Shown here one piece after another: positions 9,679 to 18,426 of a stretch of 64,000 nucleotides of DNA (positions within the stretch are counted from its first letter, which is position 1; each line of letters begins with the position of its first letter). This DNA is from Ruminococcus sp. Its GTDB lineage: Bacteria; Bacillota_A; Clostridia; Oscillospirales; Ruminococcaceae. Position numbers and translations under genes: made by a program. The notes under the pieces were generated by a model, which was not told the DNA's origin, did not search any database, and worked only from the letters and a program-made list of their open reading frames with translations. Location of the stretch: assembly GCF_024684275.1 (NCBI RefSeq), contig NZ_JAIKXF010000010.1:62001-126000 (forward strand), given 5' to 3'.

Positions 9679-9707
9679 ATTATACATAATCAGATGACTG
9701 CTGTCAA
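9679..9707 (-). promoter_or_regulatory. Perfect sigma-A promoter, reads toward rnjA
   Basis: On the minus strand, consensus TTGACA (9702-9707) and TATAAT (9679-9684) lie exactly 17 bases apart. It is one of the strongest promoters in the window. Confidence 0.85.
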
Positions 9708-9841
9708 GAGAAAAAGTGTGACTATTTCAACATTAGTCAAAATCAATAAATTTTTACAGAGAGTTGAATTTTTTGTATAGTGAAATCATTCATCTTCTAT
9801 TCTTTTCTTCTCAGTTTAGTTATTGGCGCAGAAACGCTCTT

Positions 9842-11080
9842 TTATTCTCGTTTTACGTGTTTTATAAGCATTAGCAGTGCTAAAAGGTTTGGAAAAGCCA
9901 TTAAACCATTAAAAATATCCGATAATGTCCATATGCTTTCAGCTTTGAATATTGCTCCGAGTGATGCTGTAAGAGAAAAAACAAAAGCGAAAAAGAAAGC
10001 TTTACTATTCTTAAAAAAGTATCTGAATGCAGTTTCGCCGCAGTAAAACCAGCCTATAACTGTACACAGAGAAAAAACAGACATGATGACAGCAAGAAAA
10101 ATATCTGTTTTGCCGCCTGTGACATGAAAAAAAGCAGTTCTTACCGTATTGTCCTCTGAAGCACATAGAATAACTAAAGCTGTCAGCGTGCAGCAGAGCA
10201 TTGTATCTATAAAAACCTCAAGCATACTGCTCATACCCTGCATAACACCACAGTCAGCGTTTTGGGACGAGCTATGAAGTATGGGCGAACTTCCCAGACC
10301 GGCTTCATTTGAAAAAACGCCCCTGCGAATGCCAGCCGAAACAGCTTTTGAAAGAGTATACCCTGATATTCCGCCTGCGGCTTGCTTTACTCCAAAAGCC
10401 TCTTTTATTATCTGTGAAAGAACTGACGGTAATCTATCCCTGAATTTAGTTATTGCAATGATGCATAATATAGTATATAAAACAGTTGCAAACGGCAGTA
10501 ATATCTGTGAGGCTGTGCCTATACGCTTTGCTCCTCCGCATATTATTAAAAAAATCAGGCTAAATAATATTATTGCCAGAAAAAACGGCGAAATACCCGT
10601 ACAGTTGATTACGCTTTCCGAAAGAGTATTTATCTGGACCATTCCGCCCATTCCAAAAGAAGCAAGCAAACAGCAAAATGCAAAAAAGCCTGCCAGATGC
10701 CTGCTTTTAAGTCCTTTTTCTATGTATGCCATTGTTCCGCGGACTTTTTTATCAGAATATATCGCTGAAAGACTGTTTTCTGCGTAAACTGTAGCCATTC
10801 CGAGAAAAGCTGATATCCACATCCACATAACAGCTCCGGCACCACCTATGGATATTGCAGAAGCAACACCTGTAATATTTCCTGTTCCCATTGCCGTTCC
10901 AAGAGACATACATACAGTACGGAATTGACCTTTGTTTTCACCGTTTTTCATACTTTTTAAAACATATGGAAACGATCTGAACTGTATAAATCTTAATTTA
11001 AAGGTGTATATTATCCCTGTTATCAAAAGCAGCGAGATCAAACCTACGCCCCATATATGTGAATTGATCTTTTCCAGCAT
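9842..11080 (-). CDS. AGCS family sodium:alanine symporter
   Basis: Inner-membrane transporter importing alanine or glycine with Na+ (AlsT/DagA family). The 412 residues form about eleven hydrophobic segments and carry the family signatures GTAMGTGNITGVA in the first third and the GVFSNEAGLGSSPI block near the middle. The protein is slightly shorter than the usual 440-480 residues, mostly at the N-terminus and in loops, but no motif is missing. The ATG start has AAGGAG upstream. It is divergent from the PH-domain genes at 11187 and stands alone. The Na+ gradient it would use can be made by the oxaloacetate decarboxylase encoded at 33774-37207. Confidence 0.9.
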   Translation of the reverse strand: MLEKINSHIWGVGLISLLLITGIIYTFKLRFIQFRSFPYVLKSMKNGENKGQFRTVCMSLGTAMGTGNITGVASAISIGGAGAVMWMWISAFLGMATVYAENSLSAIYSDKKVRGTMAYIEKGLKSRHLAGFFAFCCLLASFGMGGMVQINTLSESVINCTGISPFFLAIILFSLIFLIICGGAKRIGTASQILLPFATVLYTILCIIAITKFRDRLPSVLSQIIKEAFGVKQAAGGISGYTLSKAVSAGIRRGVFSNEAGLGSSPILHSSSQNADCGVMQGMSSMLEVFIDTMLCCTLTALVILCASEDNTVRTAFFHVTGGKTDIFLAVIMSVFSLCTVIGWFYCGETAFRYFFKNSKAFFFAFVFSLTASLGAIFKAESIWTLSDIFNGLMAFPNLLALLMLIKHVKRE

Positions 11081-11128
11081 ACTGCAATAAGCTCCTTGTA
11101 AAGTTTACAATTTGTTATCAAATTTTGT

Positions 11129-11157
11129 TTTACAATAAATTGTATTTGTGATATAAT
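11129..11157 (+). promoter_or_regulatory. Sigma-A promoter of the PH-domain gene pair
   Basis: TTTACA (11129-11134), a 17-base spacer and TATAAT (11152-11157), 30 bases before the start of the first gene. Confidence 0.75.
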
Positions 11158-11186
11158 ATAGAGAAACCATTGAGAGGGGGCTGAGA

Positions 11187-11639
11187 ATGAAGCAATACGT
11201 ACCTGACAGACACTGCCTGTCGACATTGAGGATATTAATAACTGCGGCAGTCGTTATTATCAATTTTGCGGCTAAGTATTTTATACCTGTTGATAAAATA
11301 GTATTTTTCATAATGCTGCTAACTGTTTCTGCCGGCTGCATTGAAATGTTCATTCATTTACCGCTGTATTTTTCTTCAATAAAATATACAGCTACCGAAA
11401 CGGAAGTAATGAAGAGCAGCGGCGTTTTTATAAAGGTACATCAGTCTGTCCGTTACTCATCTATACAGTATACGACCATAATCAGCAGCCCTTTTTCTCA
11501 GTATACGGGATTTAATTTCATAATATTCTTCGTTTACGGCGGACAGCTAAGACTTCTCTTTCTCAAGCAGTCAGATGCAAAGGAGATAATAAAGCTTTCC
11601 GGAAGCATAAGCGTAAAGGGGGACAGGTATGTACCATGA
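11187..11639 (+). CDS. PH domain membrane protein, YdbS type
   Basis: Small protein of 150 residues with two hydrophobic segments near the N-terminus (about 16-34 and 38-57) followed by one bacterial PH (bPH2, formerly DUF304) domain. This matches the short partner of YdbS/YdbT pairs. GAGAGGGGGC lies just upstream of the ATG. Its last 11 bases overlap the start of the next gene, which encodes the long partner, so the two are co-translated and probably form a membrane complex. In Bacillus subtilis the YdbST pair is linked to resistance to certain class II bacteriocins. Whether that holds here is inference. Confidence 0.75.
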   Translation: MKQYVPDRHCLSTLRILITAAVVIINFAAKYFIPVDKIVFFIMLLTVSAGCIEMFIHLPLYFSSIKYTATETEVMKSSGVFIKVHQSVRYSSIQYTTIISSPFSQYTGFNFIIFFVYGGQLRLLFLKQSDAKEIIKLSGSISVKGDRYVP

Positions 11640-13092
11640 ACACCCTCTGAAAATACTGAAATACTCCGCAAAGAATATCTGGCTCCTTATCTTTCCTTTA
11701 CTTCGCGGAATCTATACCTACCATTTTGACAAAAACTGGCTGTACAGCTGGGTAAAAGGCGCATGGTTCGATATTGCAGTCCTCGGGGCGATCATTATAT
11801 TCGGTTTTGTTCGCTGGTTCTTTTCACGCATTGACTTTACACAACAGGAGCTTGTACACCGTGATGGCGTATTCGTTCGTGTAAATACCTATATACCGTT
11901 TAAAAATGTAAGCTCCGTAACAATAGAAAGACCTTTTTATATGGCGCCTTTCAGGGCTATGCGGTTCAGATGTGATACCCGTGCCGGGATCTTCAAGACC
12001 GTTGACTTAAAGCTTCTTGTGAGCAAAAAGACTCGTAATGCTATAATGAAGCATATGCCGGATATTAACGAAAACGATAAGATAAACGGCATACCGCAGC
12101 CTACATCGCTGTCTGTTTTGCTTTTTTCTGTGTTCTTTTCCAGCGGATTTTCGGGAACTATCTATCTTGCCACGTTCTTTTTCAAGGGCGGAGACATCGC
12201 ATATAATATCATCAGTCATTCCTTAAATATTTTGACAAGCGAAACTGAAAAGCTGACAGAAAAGCTTGTCTTAAAGATACCTACAGCAGCAATATTTATC
12301 GGTGTTTTCTTTATCGCTTCATGGTTTTTGTCCTTTCTTGTAAACCTTTTCAGATATGGCAGATTCAGTATTGACTGCGACAAAAGCTGCATGAAGGTCG
12401 CCTACGGTATTTTTGACCGTAAGGAATACAGGATAAAAAATTCTCATATTAATTATACAGACCTGCGTCAAAATCTTATAATGAAGCTTTTCAAGGCTGT
12501 TGCCGTCAATATAAGTTGTGCAGGCTACGGCTCTTCAAAGAACAGGCTTCCTGTTCTTCTGCCTGTTAAGCTTGAAAAGAAATTGGGCAGCAATCTACAG
12601 GTAATAGGTATCTACAGCGGCATAAAGAATGATTACAGTGCTCAGCCTGCCGGTATAGGTTCATATCTGCTTATTCCTCTGATAGTTGCCTCGATGATAA
12701 TCCCTTCACATGACTGGCTGGCAAAGCTGTTTCCAAGTTTTTCAGAACTTTCATTCTTCGTTGCTGTTATGCTGGAGATACCTGCGGTTTGGTTTATCAT
12801 TGTGAAATTTGTCGCGCTCCTCACAAGCGGTGTAGCGCTGTATGACGATAAAATAATGATACGCTGTTCCGCGTGGACACGCTTTCATACAGTGGTATCA
12901 GAGAGAGACAAAATAGTTAAGATAGAGCTTGAACAGAACCTTTTGCAGGCTATGAGCGGCAGATGTGCCATGAGCATATGGTTCGAGGGCGAAGAGCACA
13001 AAAGGTTCAAGATAAAGGCTATGAAAGCTGCTGATGTTAGGAAAATTGCTGATATTCTCGGATATAAGCTGGGTGAAAAGGTTGAAACTTGA
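11629..13092 (+). CDS. PH domain membrane protein, YdbT type
   Basis: A 487-residue membrane protein built from three bacterial PH (bPH2) domains separated by paired hydrophobic segments. The first domain follows two N-terminal membrane stretches (to about residue 65), the second lies near residues 245-320 and the third near 400-480. The ATG at 11629 is set by GGGGG seven bases upstream and overlaps the preceding gene by 11 bases. This is the long partner of the YdbS/YdbT arrangement; its lipid or protein ligand is not known. The -35 box of the RNase P RNA promoter begins within its stop region, so the two units are packed without a gap. Confidence 0.75.
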   Translation: MYHEHPLKILKYSAKNIWLLIFPLLRGIYTYHFDKNWLYSWVKGAWFDIAVLGAIIIFGFVRWFFSRIDFTQQELVHRDGVFVRVNTYIPFKNVSSVTIERPFYMAPFRAMRFRCDTRAGIFKTVDLKLLVSKKTRNAIMKHMPDINENDKINGIPQPTSLSVLLFSVFFSSGFSGTIYLATFFFKGGDIAYNIISHSLNILTSETEKLTEKLVLKIPTAAIFIGVFFIASWFLSFLVNLFRYGRFSIDCDKSCMKVAYGIFDRKEYRIKNSHINYTDLRQNLIMKLFKAVAVNISCAGYGSSKNRLPVLLPVKLEKKLGSNLQVIGIYSGIKNDYSAQPAGIGSYLLIPLIVASMIIPSHDWLAKLFPSFSELSFFVAVMLEIPAVWFIIVKFVALLTSGVALYDDKIMIRCSAWTRFHTVVSERDKIVKIELEQNLLQAMSGRCAMSIWFEGEEHKRFKIKAMKAADVRKIADILGYKLGEKVET

Positions 13093-13117
13093 CTTTTTTT
13101 CAAAAAAATGATATTAT
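13089..13117 (+). promoter_or_regulatory. Promoter of the RNase P RNA gene
   Basis: TTGACT (13089-13094) overlaps the TGA stop of the preceding gene; after 17 bases comes TATTAT (13112-13117). Transcription would start near 13124. Confidence 0.8.
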
Positions 13118-13123
13118 ATCATT

Positions 13124-13466
13124 AGAGCAGACTATGCGGTAGCGGAAACGATTTAGTTTACGAGGAAAGTCCGAGCATCATAGAGCAGGGTAGCTGCTAA
13201 CGGCAGCCGAGGGCGACCTTAGGGCAAGTGCAACAGAGATATACTGCCGCATTTATGGCGGTGATGGTGGAAAGGCGAGGTAAGAGCTCACCAGAGCGCT
13301 GGAGACAGCGCTGCTATGTAAACCCTATCCGATGCAACGTCTATTGGTGCCTGTTATCTTAACGTCGGCTCGGCGGATAACAGGTAATGACGGCTGGAGC
13401 TTACCGGCGACGGTAAGCGTAGATAAATTACCGCACACGACAGAACTCGGCTTATCGGTCTGGTCA
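13124..13466 (+). ncRNA. rnpB: RNase P RNA, bacterial class A type
   Basis: Catalytic RNA that removes 5' leaders from pre-tRNA. The conserved GAGGAAAGTCCG block lies at about 13160-13171, and the universal ACAGAACTCGGCTTAT block near the 3' end at about 13439-13454. Helix P1 forms between GAGCAGAC (13125-13132) and GTCTGGTC (13458-13465) with one mismatch, which sets both ends. A TTGACT/TATTAT promoter lies just upstream and a strong terminator follows at 13473-13497. The length of about 340 bases and the internal AGAGCTCACCAGAG region point to class A, as in most Clostridia, rather than the Bacillus class B form. Confidence 0.96.
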
Positions 13467-13472
13467 TAAAAA

Positions 13473-13497
13473 AGAGAGCTTACGCTCTCTTTTTTTA
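13473..13497 (+). terminator. Terminator of rnpB
   Basis: AGAGAGC (13473-13479), loop TTAC, GCTCTCT (13484-13490), then seven T. Confidence 0.9.
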
Positions 13498-13502
13498 TAT
13501 AT

Positions 13503-14363
13503 TCAGTCGCGCCACATCTTTCTGTAGGAAAAACAGGTGAGATTTTCGGATCTTTTGAATTGTCTTGCAAAATAACTCTGGTCATTGAATCCACATAAAT
13601 GAGCGATCTCCTCTACAGACTTGTCTGAAAAGCGAAGAAGCTTCTTTCCGTAGTTGATACGTGCTGTGATTATGTGCTGGAATATTGTTTTTCCGTAAAT
13701 ATGCTTATATTCGCGAGTTAAATAGTATTTGCTTATGTAGAACTCAGATGAAAGCTTTTCAAGTGAAATATCTTCTGTAAAATGGTCGTCTATGTATCTG
13801 TTTACAGCCGCCAGCTTTTGCTTCAGAGCAGAGTCGTACTGCTGTTCGCTGTTATTGAATGTTAGGGAAATAGTAAGCAGATCAACAATATATTTTGAAG
13901 TATAAAGCTCAGCATTTTGATCATTTTTCTCATGAAGCTCTATTATTTTGCTGATATCGGAAACCACCCTGTCAAAAAAAGGCGGTCTGAAGGTGTGTTT
14001 TGAATTTGATGAAAAGAAGTCATGATACTGCTGAGAGGTGCTTCCGTTAAAATGTACCCACATCAGCTCCCACGGCTCGGAATTTGAGCTTTTATATGAA
14101 TGAATTTTGCGGCAGTCTATGAAAAAACAGTCACCCTTGACAAGTGATATGGTATCATCATCAACTGTCAGCTCGCCTCGTCCGCTGACAACTGCACCAA
14201 TAAGGAACAGGTCGAGCTTGCGGCGATTAACGGTATATGCATCCTCTTTCATGGTACAGCCTGCTTCCTGTATATAAAAGAAAGCATTTTTTGCAGCAGG
14301 AGTCGGTGTGGATATTATTCTTTTTGAAAGCTTATTTGTGAATTTTTTTTCAGGTTGTTCCAT
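13503..14363 (-). CDS. AraC family transcriptional regulator
   Basis: A 286-residue regulator with an N-terminal cupin-like sensor domain (conserved-looking GRGELTVDDDTISLVKGDCF segment near residues 60-80) and two C-terminal helix-turn-helix motifs (about residues 185-285). The second ends in the family signature GFNDQSYFARQFKR. Such proteins usually activate genes for sugar or glycan use. The ATG has AAGGGG seven bases upstream. It is transcribed away from rnpB's neighbours and 40 bases after a small membrane-protein gene, and there is no sugar-transport operon next to it, so no target is suggested. Confidence 0.88.
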   Translation of the reverse strand: MEQPEKKFTNKLSKRIISTPTPAAKNAFFYIQEAGCTMKEDAYTVNRRKLDLFLIGAVVSGRGELTVDDDTISLVKGDCFFIDCRKIHSYKSSNSEPWELMWVHFNGSTSQQYHDFFSSNSKHTFRPPFFDRVVSDISKIIELHEKNDQNAELYTSKYIVDLLTISLTFNNSEQQYDSALKQKLAAVNRYIDDHFTEDISLEKLSSEFYISKYYLTREYKHIYGKTIFQHIITARINYGKKLLRFSDKSVEEIAHLCGFNDQSYFARQFKRSENLTCFSYRKMWRD

Positions 14364-14403
14364 GTTATGCCCCTTTTTTTAGATTTTTGATTAATGTCTT
14401 CTA

Positions 14404-14655
14404 TCAGCGCATTAACTGTAATAATAAGAGACTCAGCGTTACTATCGCCGCTGAAATAATATATTTTCTTAGTTTCCTCTTTTTTCTTATCCTCGGATCA
14501 GGAAGAATGCTTCTAAGAAGTCTTTCGCTCTCTTTTCGCCTTAAAGTCTCAGGAAAAATCGTAACATTTGGTCTTACGTAGAGAACTGCTTTTTCAAAAT
14601 AGAGACTGTCAGGATTTTTGATCTCGATGATATTTTTATTTACGCCTTTGATCAT
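14404..14655 (-). CDS. Small tail-anchored membrane protein, unknown function
   Basis: An 83-residue frame with a strong GAGGAG ribosome-binding site 6 bases before its ATG. The N-terminal 60 residues are polar and end in a basic run (RIRKKRKLRK); a single hydrophobic segment of about 17 residues follows and the protein ends almost at once (LLLLQLMR). This is the layout of a C-terminally anchored cytoplasmic protein. It lies between the ogg gene (50 bases upstream) and the araC-type gene on the same strand and may share their transcript. I do not recognise a family. Confidence 0.6.
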   Translation of the reverse strand: MIKGVNKNIIEIKNPDSLYFEKAVLYVRPNVTIFPETLRRKESERLLRSILPDPRIRKKRKLRKYIISAAIVTLSLLLLQLMR

Positions 14656-14705
14656 AGAATCTCCTCAATAGTTATTTATTTGGAGTATTGGCAGCTTTTG
14701 AGGAT

Positions 14706-15527
14706 TTATTCGCCTTGTTTTGAGATGCTTCTTATATAATGGAAAAGATACTGCTGAGCTATACCGCCTTTTTCTCTGGCAAATTCGGGAAAACCATTTG
14801 GATAATACTGAGCAAGAACACGTTTTATCCAAACATCTATGGGGAAGGCTTCTGTTCGGTACATTCCGAAAAGGAGAACACATTCTGCTACTTTTGGACC
14901 TACGCCCTTAATTTGTTTCAGAGCTGAACGCGCCTCATCGATAGGAAGTGAAGCTATATTCTCAAGAGAAATCTCATTATTTGATGTTTTTCTTGCAGCG
15001 TCCGCTATATATTTTGCGCGGAATCCGCTTCTGAGATAAGCGAGGCTTTCCTCGGTTTCGCCGCCTAATTGCATCGGATCAGGAAATTTTTCGTGATAAT
15101 GCTCGCAAAGACGGTCTATTATGCCTTTTATACGGGGAATATTATTATTCTGGGAAATAATAAAGGAAATAAGGCATTCCCAGCTATCCTGCCTGAGAAG
15201 TCGTATACCCTGAGCGAATTCACAGGCTTTCGAGAGTGTTTCGTCCTCGGAAAAACAGCGCTTGAGCTCGGAATAATCTGTTTCAAAGTCAAAATATTTT
15301 ATCCATTTTGAGACAAAATCGTTTTCTGATGTATCATGAAATATGAAATTACTCTTGCTTTCCTGCGATATCATAAGCTTATCGTTTATAAAATAGCCTT
15401 CATATGTACATTCATAGTCGGACGGTATCTTTTTCCAGCGAAAAGCCTGTCCGCAGTCAAGTGTTTCGTCAAGATCAAGGTCAGGCTCATATACGATAAT
15501 ATCTCTGCCTTGTACGCGATAATCCAT
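14706..15527 (-). CDS. 8-oxoguanine DNA glycosylase / AP lyase (OGG1 type)
   Basis: Base-excision repair enzyme that removes 8-oxoguanine and nicks the AP site. It has the OGG N-terminal domain (LDCGQAFRWKK near residues 23-33) and a helix-hairpin-helix GPD fold. The catalytic lysine lies in KGVGPKVAECV (K212) and the catalytic aspartate in FPIDVWIKR (D231). The 273-residue length is normal. It is divergent from the TPM lipoprotein gene. A full OGG1-type protein is common in Clostridia, where it takes the place of MutM. Confidence 0.9.
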   Translation of the reverse strand: MDYRVQGRDIIVYEPDLDLDETLDCGQAFRWKKIPSDYECTYEGYFINDKLMISQESKSNFIFHDTSENDFVSKWIKYFDFETDYSELKRCFSEDETLSKACEFAQGIRLLRQDSWECLISFIISQNNNIPRIKGIIDRLCEHYHEKFPDPMQLGGETEESLAYLRSGFRAKYIADAARKTSNNEISLENIASLPIDEARSALKQIKGVGPKVAECVLLFGMYRTEAFPIDVWIKRVLAQYYPNGFPEFAREKGGIAQQYLFHYIRSISKQGE

Positions 15528-15628
15528 AACACAGCTCCTTTTTTAAATTTGTTGAACGGTTGTACTTGATTTTTCTATTAAATTATACTAAAATATAATA
15601 GTAATTACAAGAGTAAGGAATGATTTTT

Positions 15629-16519
15629 TTGAAAAAATTTTTATCCGCAGCGTTTTTTGCAGCTTCTGTCGCGCTTACAATATGCAGCTGTTCTTCAAAA
15701 AGCAGCAGCTTTTACGAACCCAAAAACAAAATTGAAACAACAAGTCAGCCCTTCACAGAGCGTGAGGTACGTGCTGCTGAGGGAAGCTATGTATATGATA
15801 AAGCAGGTATCCTAAGTCCCGAGGATATTAAAGCCTGCAATGACTACGCTGGCTGGCTGTATAACGAAAAGCTTGTCAATGCAGCAGTCATAACTGTCAA
15901 TGAGCTTGGCGATAAATCACCATATGATTATGCTGCTGAAGCATTTGCCGATATTTACGAAGCAAAAGGCAGCGGTATGATAATCCTTATCAACAATGAT
16001 ACAAATGAAGATGTTGTATTCAAAACCGGCAATTGTTTGACCAATATAAGCGATAAAGCACAGGAAAACTCTGTTTATTGGGCGACAAAGGAAATAATGA
16101 GGGGCGATTACAGAAGGGGTATCATGCGGCTTTTGCAGCTTGGAGAGCTTTGTCCTGCACATATTGCCGATAATGTTCAGCTCTTTGAGTATGAGCAGTC
16201 AAGAGTTCTTGAAAAAGCGCTCGCTTCGTGCAAGGATGATATAACACTTTTAGCTTCAAAGAATAATTCTTCTGCGCCAAATGAAGAAATTTTAAAGACA
16301 TATTATAAGCGGAAATACATAGACAGAGACGGAATAATGCTTATGATCGACACAAAAAGCAAAAAAATGATCGCATATTCCGATAAAAAGACACCAAAGG
16401 AGCTTGAAACAGCACTGAAATCAGCTAATGAGCTGACTGCTAAAGATGATTATTATGGTGCTGTCAATAAAATTGTTGAGGCATTGGACGGAAAAGCAGC
16501 TTCAGATAAAAAGGAATAA
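15629..16519 (+). CDS. TPM domain lipoprotein
   Basis: Exported protein with a lipoprotein signal peptide (hydrophobic core, then the lipobox-like ICSC near residue 21) and a TPM fold (about residues 45-160) containing YVYDKAGILS and the GMIILINND strand. The family includes YgcG, Psb32 and the acid phosphatase TLP18.3; its role in bacteria is unclear, often linked to envelope upkeep. An ATG lies 9 bases upstream at 15620 but directly abuts the AAGGA ribosome-binding site, so the TTG at 15629 fits better. It is the first gene of an operon with the ABC transporter and the alarmone synthetase. Confidence 0.75.
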   Translation: MKKFLSAAFFAASVALTICSCSSKSSSFYEPKNKIETTSQPFTEREVRAAEGSYVYDKAGILSPEDIKACNDYAGWLYNEKLVNAAVITVNELGDKSPYDYAAEAFADIYEAKGSGMIILINNDTNEDVVFKTGNCLTNISDKAQENSVYWATKEIMRGDYRRGIMRLLQLGELCPAHIADNVQLFEYEQSRVLEKALASCKDDITLLASKNNSSAPNEEILKTYYKRKYIDRDGIMLMIDTKSKKMIAYSDKKTPKELETALKSANELTAKDDYYGAVNKIVEALDGKAASDKKE

Positions 16520-16539
16520 TTATTAAGGAGTTGGTGCTT

Positions 16540-18408
16540 ATGCCGCCTGTTGGTGGACCGCGAGGAATGGGATATCTTACCGATGAGGAAAAGAAAAACC
16601 GCCCTAAAGTTACAAAAGAGCTTCTAAAAAGGATATTTTCATATTTAAAGCCCTATTGGAAGCAAATGTTGATAGTTCTTGCAGCAATAATCATTTCATC
16701 TACACTTAATCTGCTTCCATCAGTGCTTACAGGTAAAATAATCGATGAAGGACTTATCGGAAGAAGCATCAATAAGCTTATATTCTTTATTGTCATGTCC
16801 CTTGCTGTAACTCTCGGAGCCAATCTCATAGGAGTTCTTGAAAGCTACATGAATACGTGGATAGCTCAGCATATAACCTATGATATGCGCAACAAGATGT
16901 ACGCCCATTTGCAGAAAATGTCACAGAGATTCTTTACATCTAATAATCAGGGCGATATCATAACACGAATGACAAGCGATATATCCGGAGTTCAGCAGAT
17001 AATAACCAATACGCTGACAAGTATCCTGTCAAATTCCATAACACTTATTGTTGCTATGATAGTTATGTTCAGGCAGAACTGGATACTTGCCATTGTAGGC
17101 ATACTTGTTGTACCGCTGTTTGCGATCCCTACAAGAAGCGCAGGAAAGACACGCTGGTCCATAACCAAGGAATCACAGGCTTGCAGTGACGAGATAAACG
17201 GTATCCTTAACGAAACGATGTCTGTAAGCGGTCAGCTTCTTGTAAAGCTTTTCGGCATGGAGGATACTGAGTACAAAAGATATGAGAACGTCAACCGCAG
17301 GATGATCAAGCTGAATATCCGCGAGGGTATGGCAGGACGCTGGTTCAGAGTTGCACTTACTACTTTTTCAAGCATAGGACCTATGCTCATCTACCTTGCA
17401 GGCGGTATGCTTATGATGAGATTTGATTCTGACCTCAGTGTGGGAGATATAACAGTGCTTGTAGCACTTCTCGGAAGAATGTACGGTCCTGTTAATCAGC
17501 TTCTGAACATTCAAGTGGACTGGATTCGTTCTATGGCTATGTTTACAAGAATCTTCGAGTATTTTGATATGCCTGTTGAGATCAAGAATGCTCCTGACGC
17601 CATAACTCCCGATAAAGAGCCTGAGGGGAAGGTCGAGTTCAGAAATGTCGGCTTTTATTACGACAAAGAGCGACAGATCCTAAGCGATATCAATTTCGCT
17701 CTTGACAGCGGAAAATGTATTGCTGTTGTAGGTCCTTCAGGTTCGGGAAAGAGCACCCTTGTGAATCTTATCCCTCGCCTTTACGACGTTACCGCAGGAA
17801 GTGTGCTGTTTGACGGTATTGATGTTCGTAAGCTCGACCTTGCATATCTGCGCAAGCATATAGGCATAGTCAGTCAGGAAACATATCTGTTTAATGGAAC
17901 TATCCGTGAAAATCTGCTTTACGCAAAGCCTGATGCCACGGAGCAGGAGCTGATCGAAGCCTGTAAGCAGGCAAATATCTATGAATTCATCGAAAAACAG
18001 GAGACAGGATTGGATACTGTTGTCGGAAACAGAGGACTAAAGCTCTCAGGCGGCGAAAAACAGCGCATTTCTATAGCGCGTGTACTGCTCAAGGATCCCG
18101 CTCTTATGATATTTGATGAAGCCACTTCTGCTCTTGACTCTATTTCAGAGCAAAAGATACAGGACGCTATTGAGCCTCTTATTTCTTCGCGAACAAGCAT
18201 ACTTATCGCCCACAGACTATCGACTATCCTTGCAGCAGACGAGATACTCGTCATAAAGGACGGTGTAATATCAGAAAGGGGTAAGCACAGTGAGCTTGTT
18301 AATCGGGGCGGAGTATATTCTGAGCTGTATAAGACACAGTTCAGCAAGGCTGAAAACGGGGCTGAGCGGTTTGAATACACGGAAGGCGAGGATAACACAG
18401 GTCAATGA
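16540..18408 (+). CDS. ABC transporter, fused permease and ATPase (exporter type)
   Basis: A half-transporter of about 622 residues that should dimerise to export a lipid, drug or peptide. The membrane domain has about six segments (about residues 40-325). The nucleotide-binding domain carries Walker A GPSGSGKST (from residue 398), signature LSGGEKQR (from 502) and Walker B LMIFDEATSALD, followed by the H-loop in LIAHRLST. The frame extends to TTG and GTG codons at 16531-16536, but AAGGAG spacing selects the ATG at 16540. It is a single gene rather than the usual heterodimeric pair, 20 bases after the TPM gene and 18 before the alarmone synthetase gene. The substrate is unknown. Confidence 0.9.
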   Translation: MPPVGGPRGMGYLTDEEKKNRPKVTKELLKRIFSYLKPYWKQMLIVLAAIIISSTLNLLPSVLTGKIIDEGLIGRSINKLIFFIVMSLAVTLGANLIGVLESYMNTWIAQHITYDMRNKMYAHLQKMSQRFFTSNNQGDIITRMTSDISGVQQIITNTLTSILSNSITLIVAMIVMFRQNWILAIVGILVVPLFAIPTRSAGKTRWSITKESQACSDEINGILNETMSVSGQLLVKLFGMEDTEYKRYENVNRRMIKLNIREGMAGRWFRVALTTFSSIGPMLIYLAGGMLMMRFDSDLSVGDITVLVALLGRMYGPVNQLLNIQVDWIRSMAMFTRIFEYFDMPVEIKNAPDAITPDKEPEGKVEFRNVGFYYDKERQILSDINFALDSGKCIAVVGPSGSGKSTLVNLIPRLYDVTAGSVLFDGIDVRKLDLAYLRKHIGIVSQETYLFNGTIRENLLYAKPDATEQELIEACKQANIYEFIEKQETGLDTVVGNRGLKLSGGEKQRISIARVLLKDPALMIFDEATSALDSISEQKIQDAIEPLISSRTSILIAHRLSTILAADEILVIKDGVISERGKHSELVNRGGVYSELYKTQFSKAENGAERFEYTEGEDNTGQ

Positions 18409-18426
18409 CAGAAAGGAAGGATTCAT

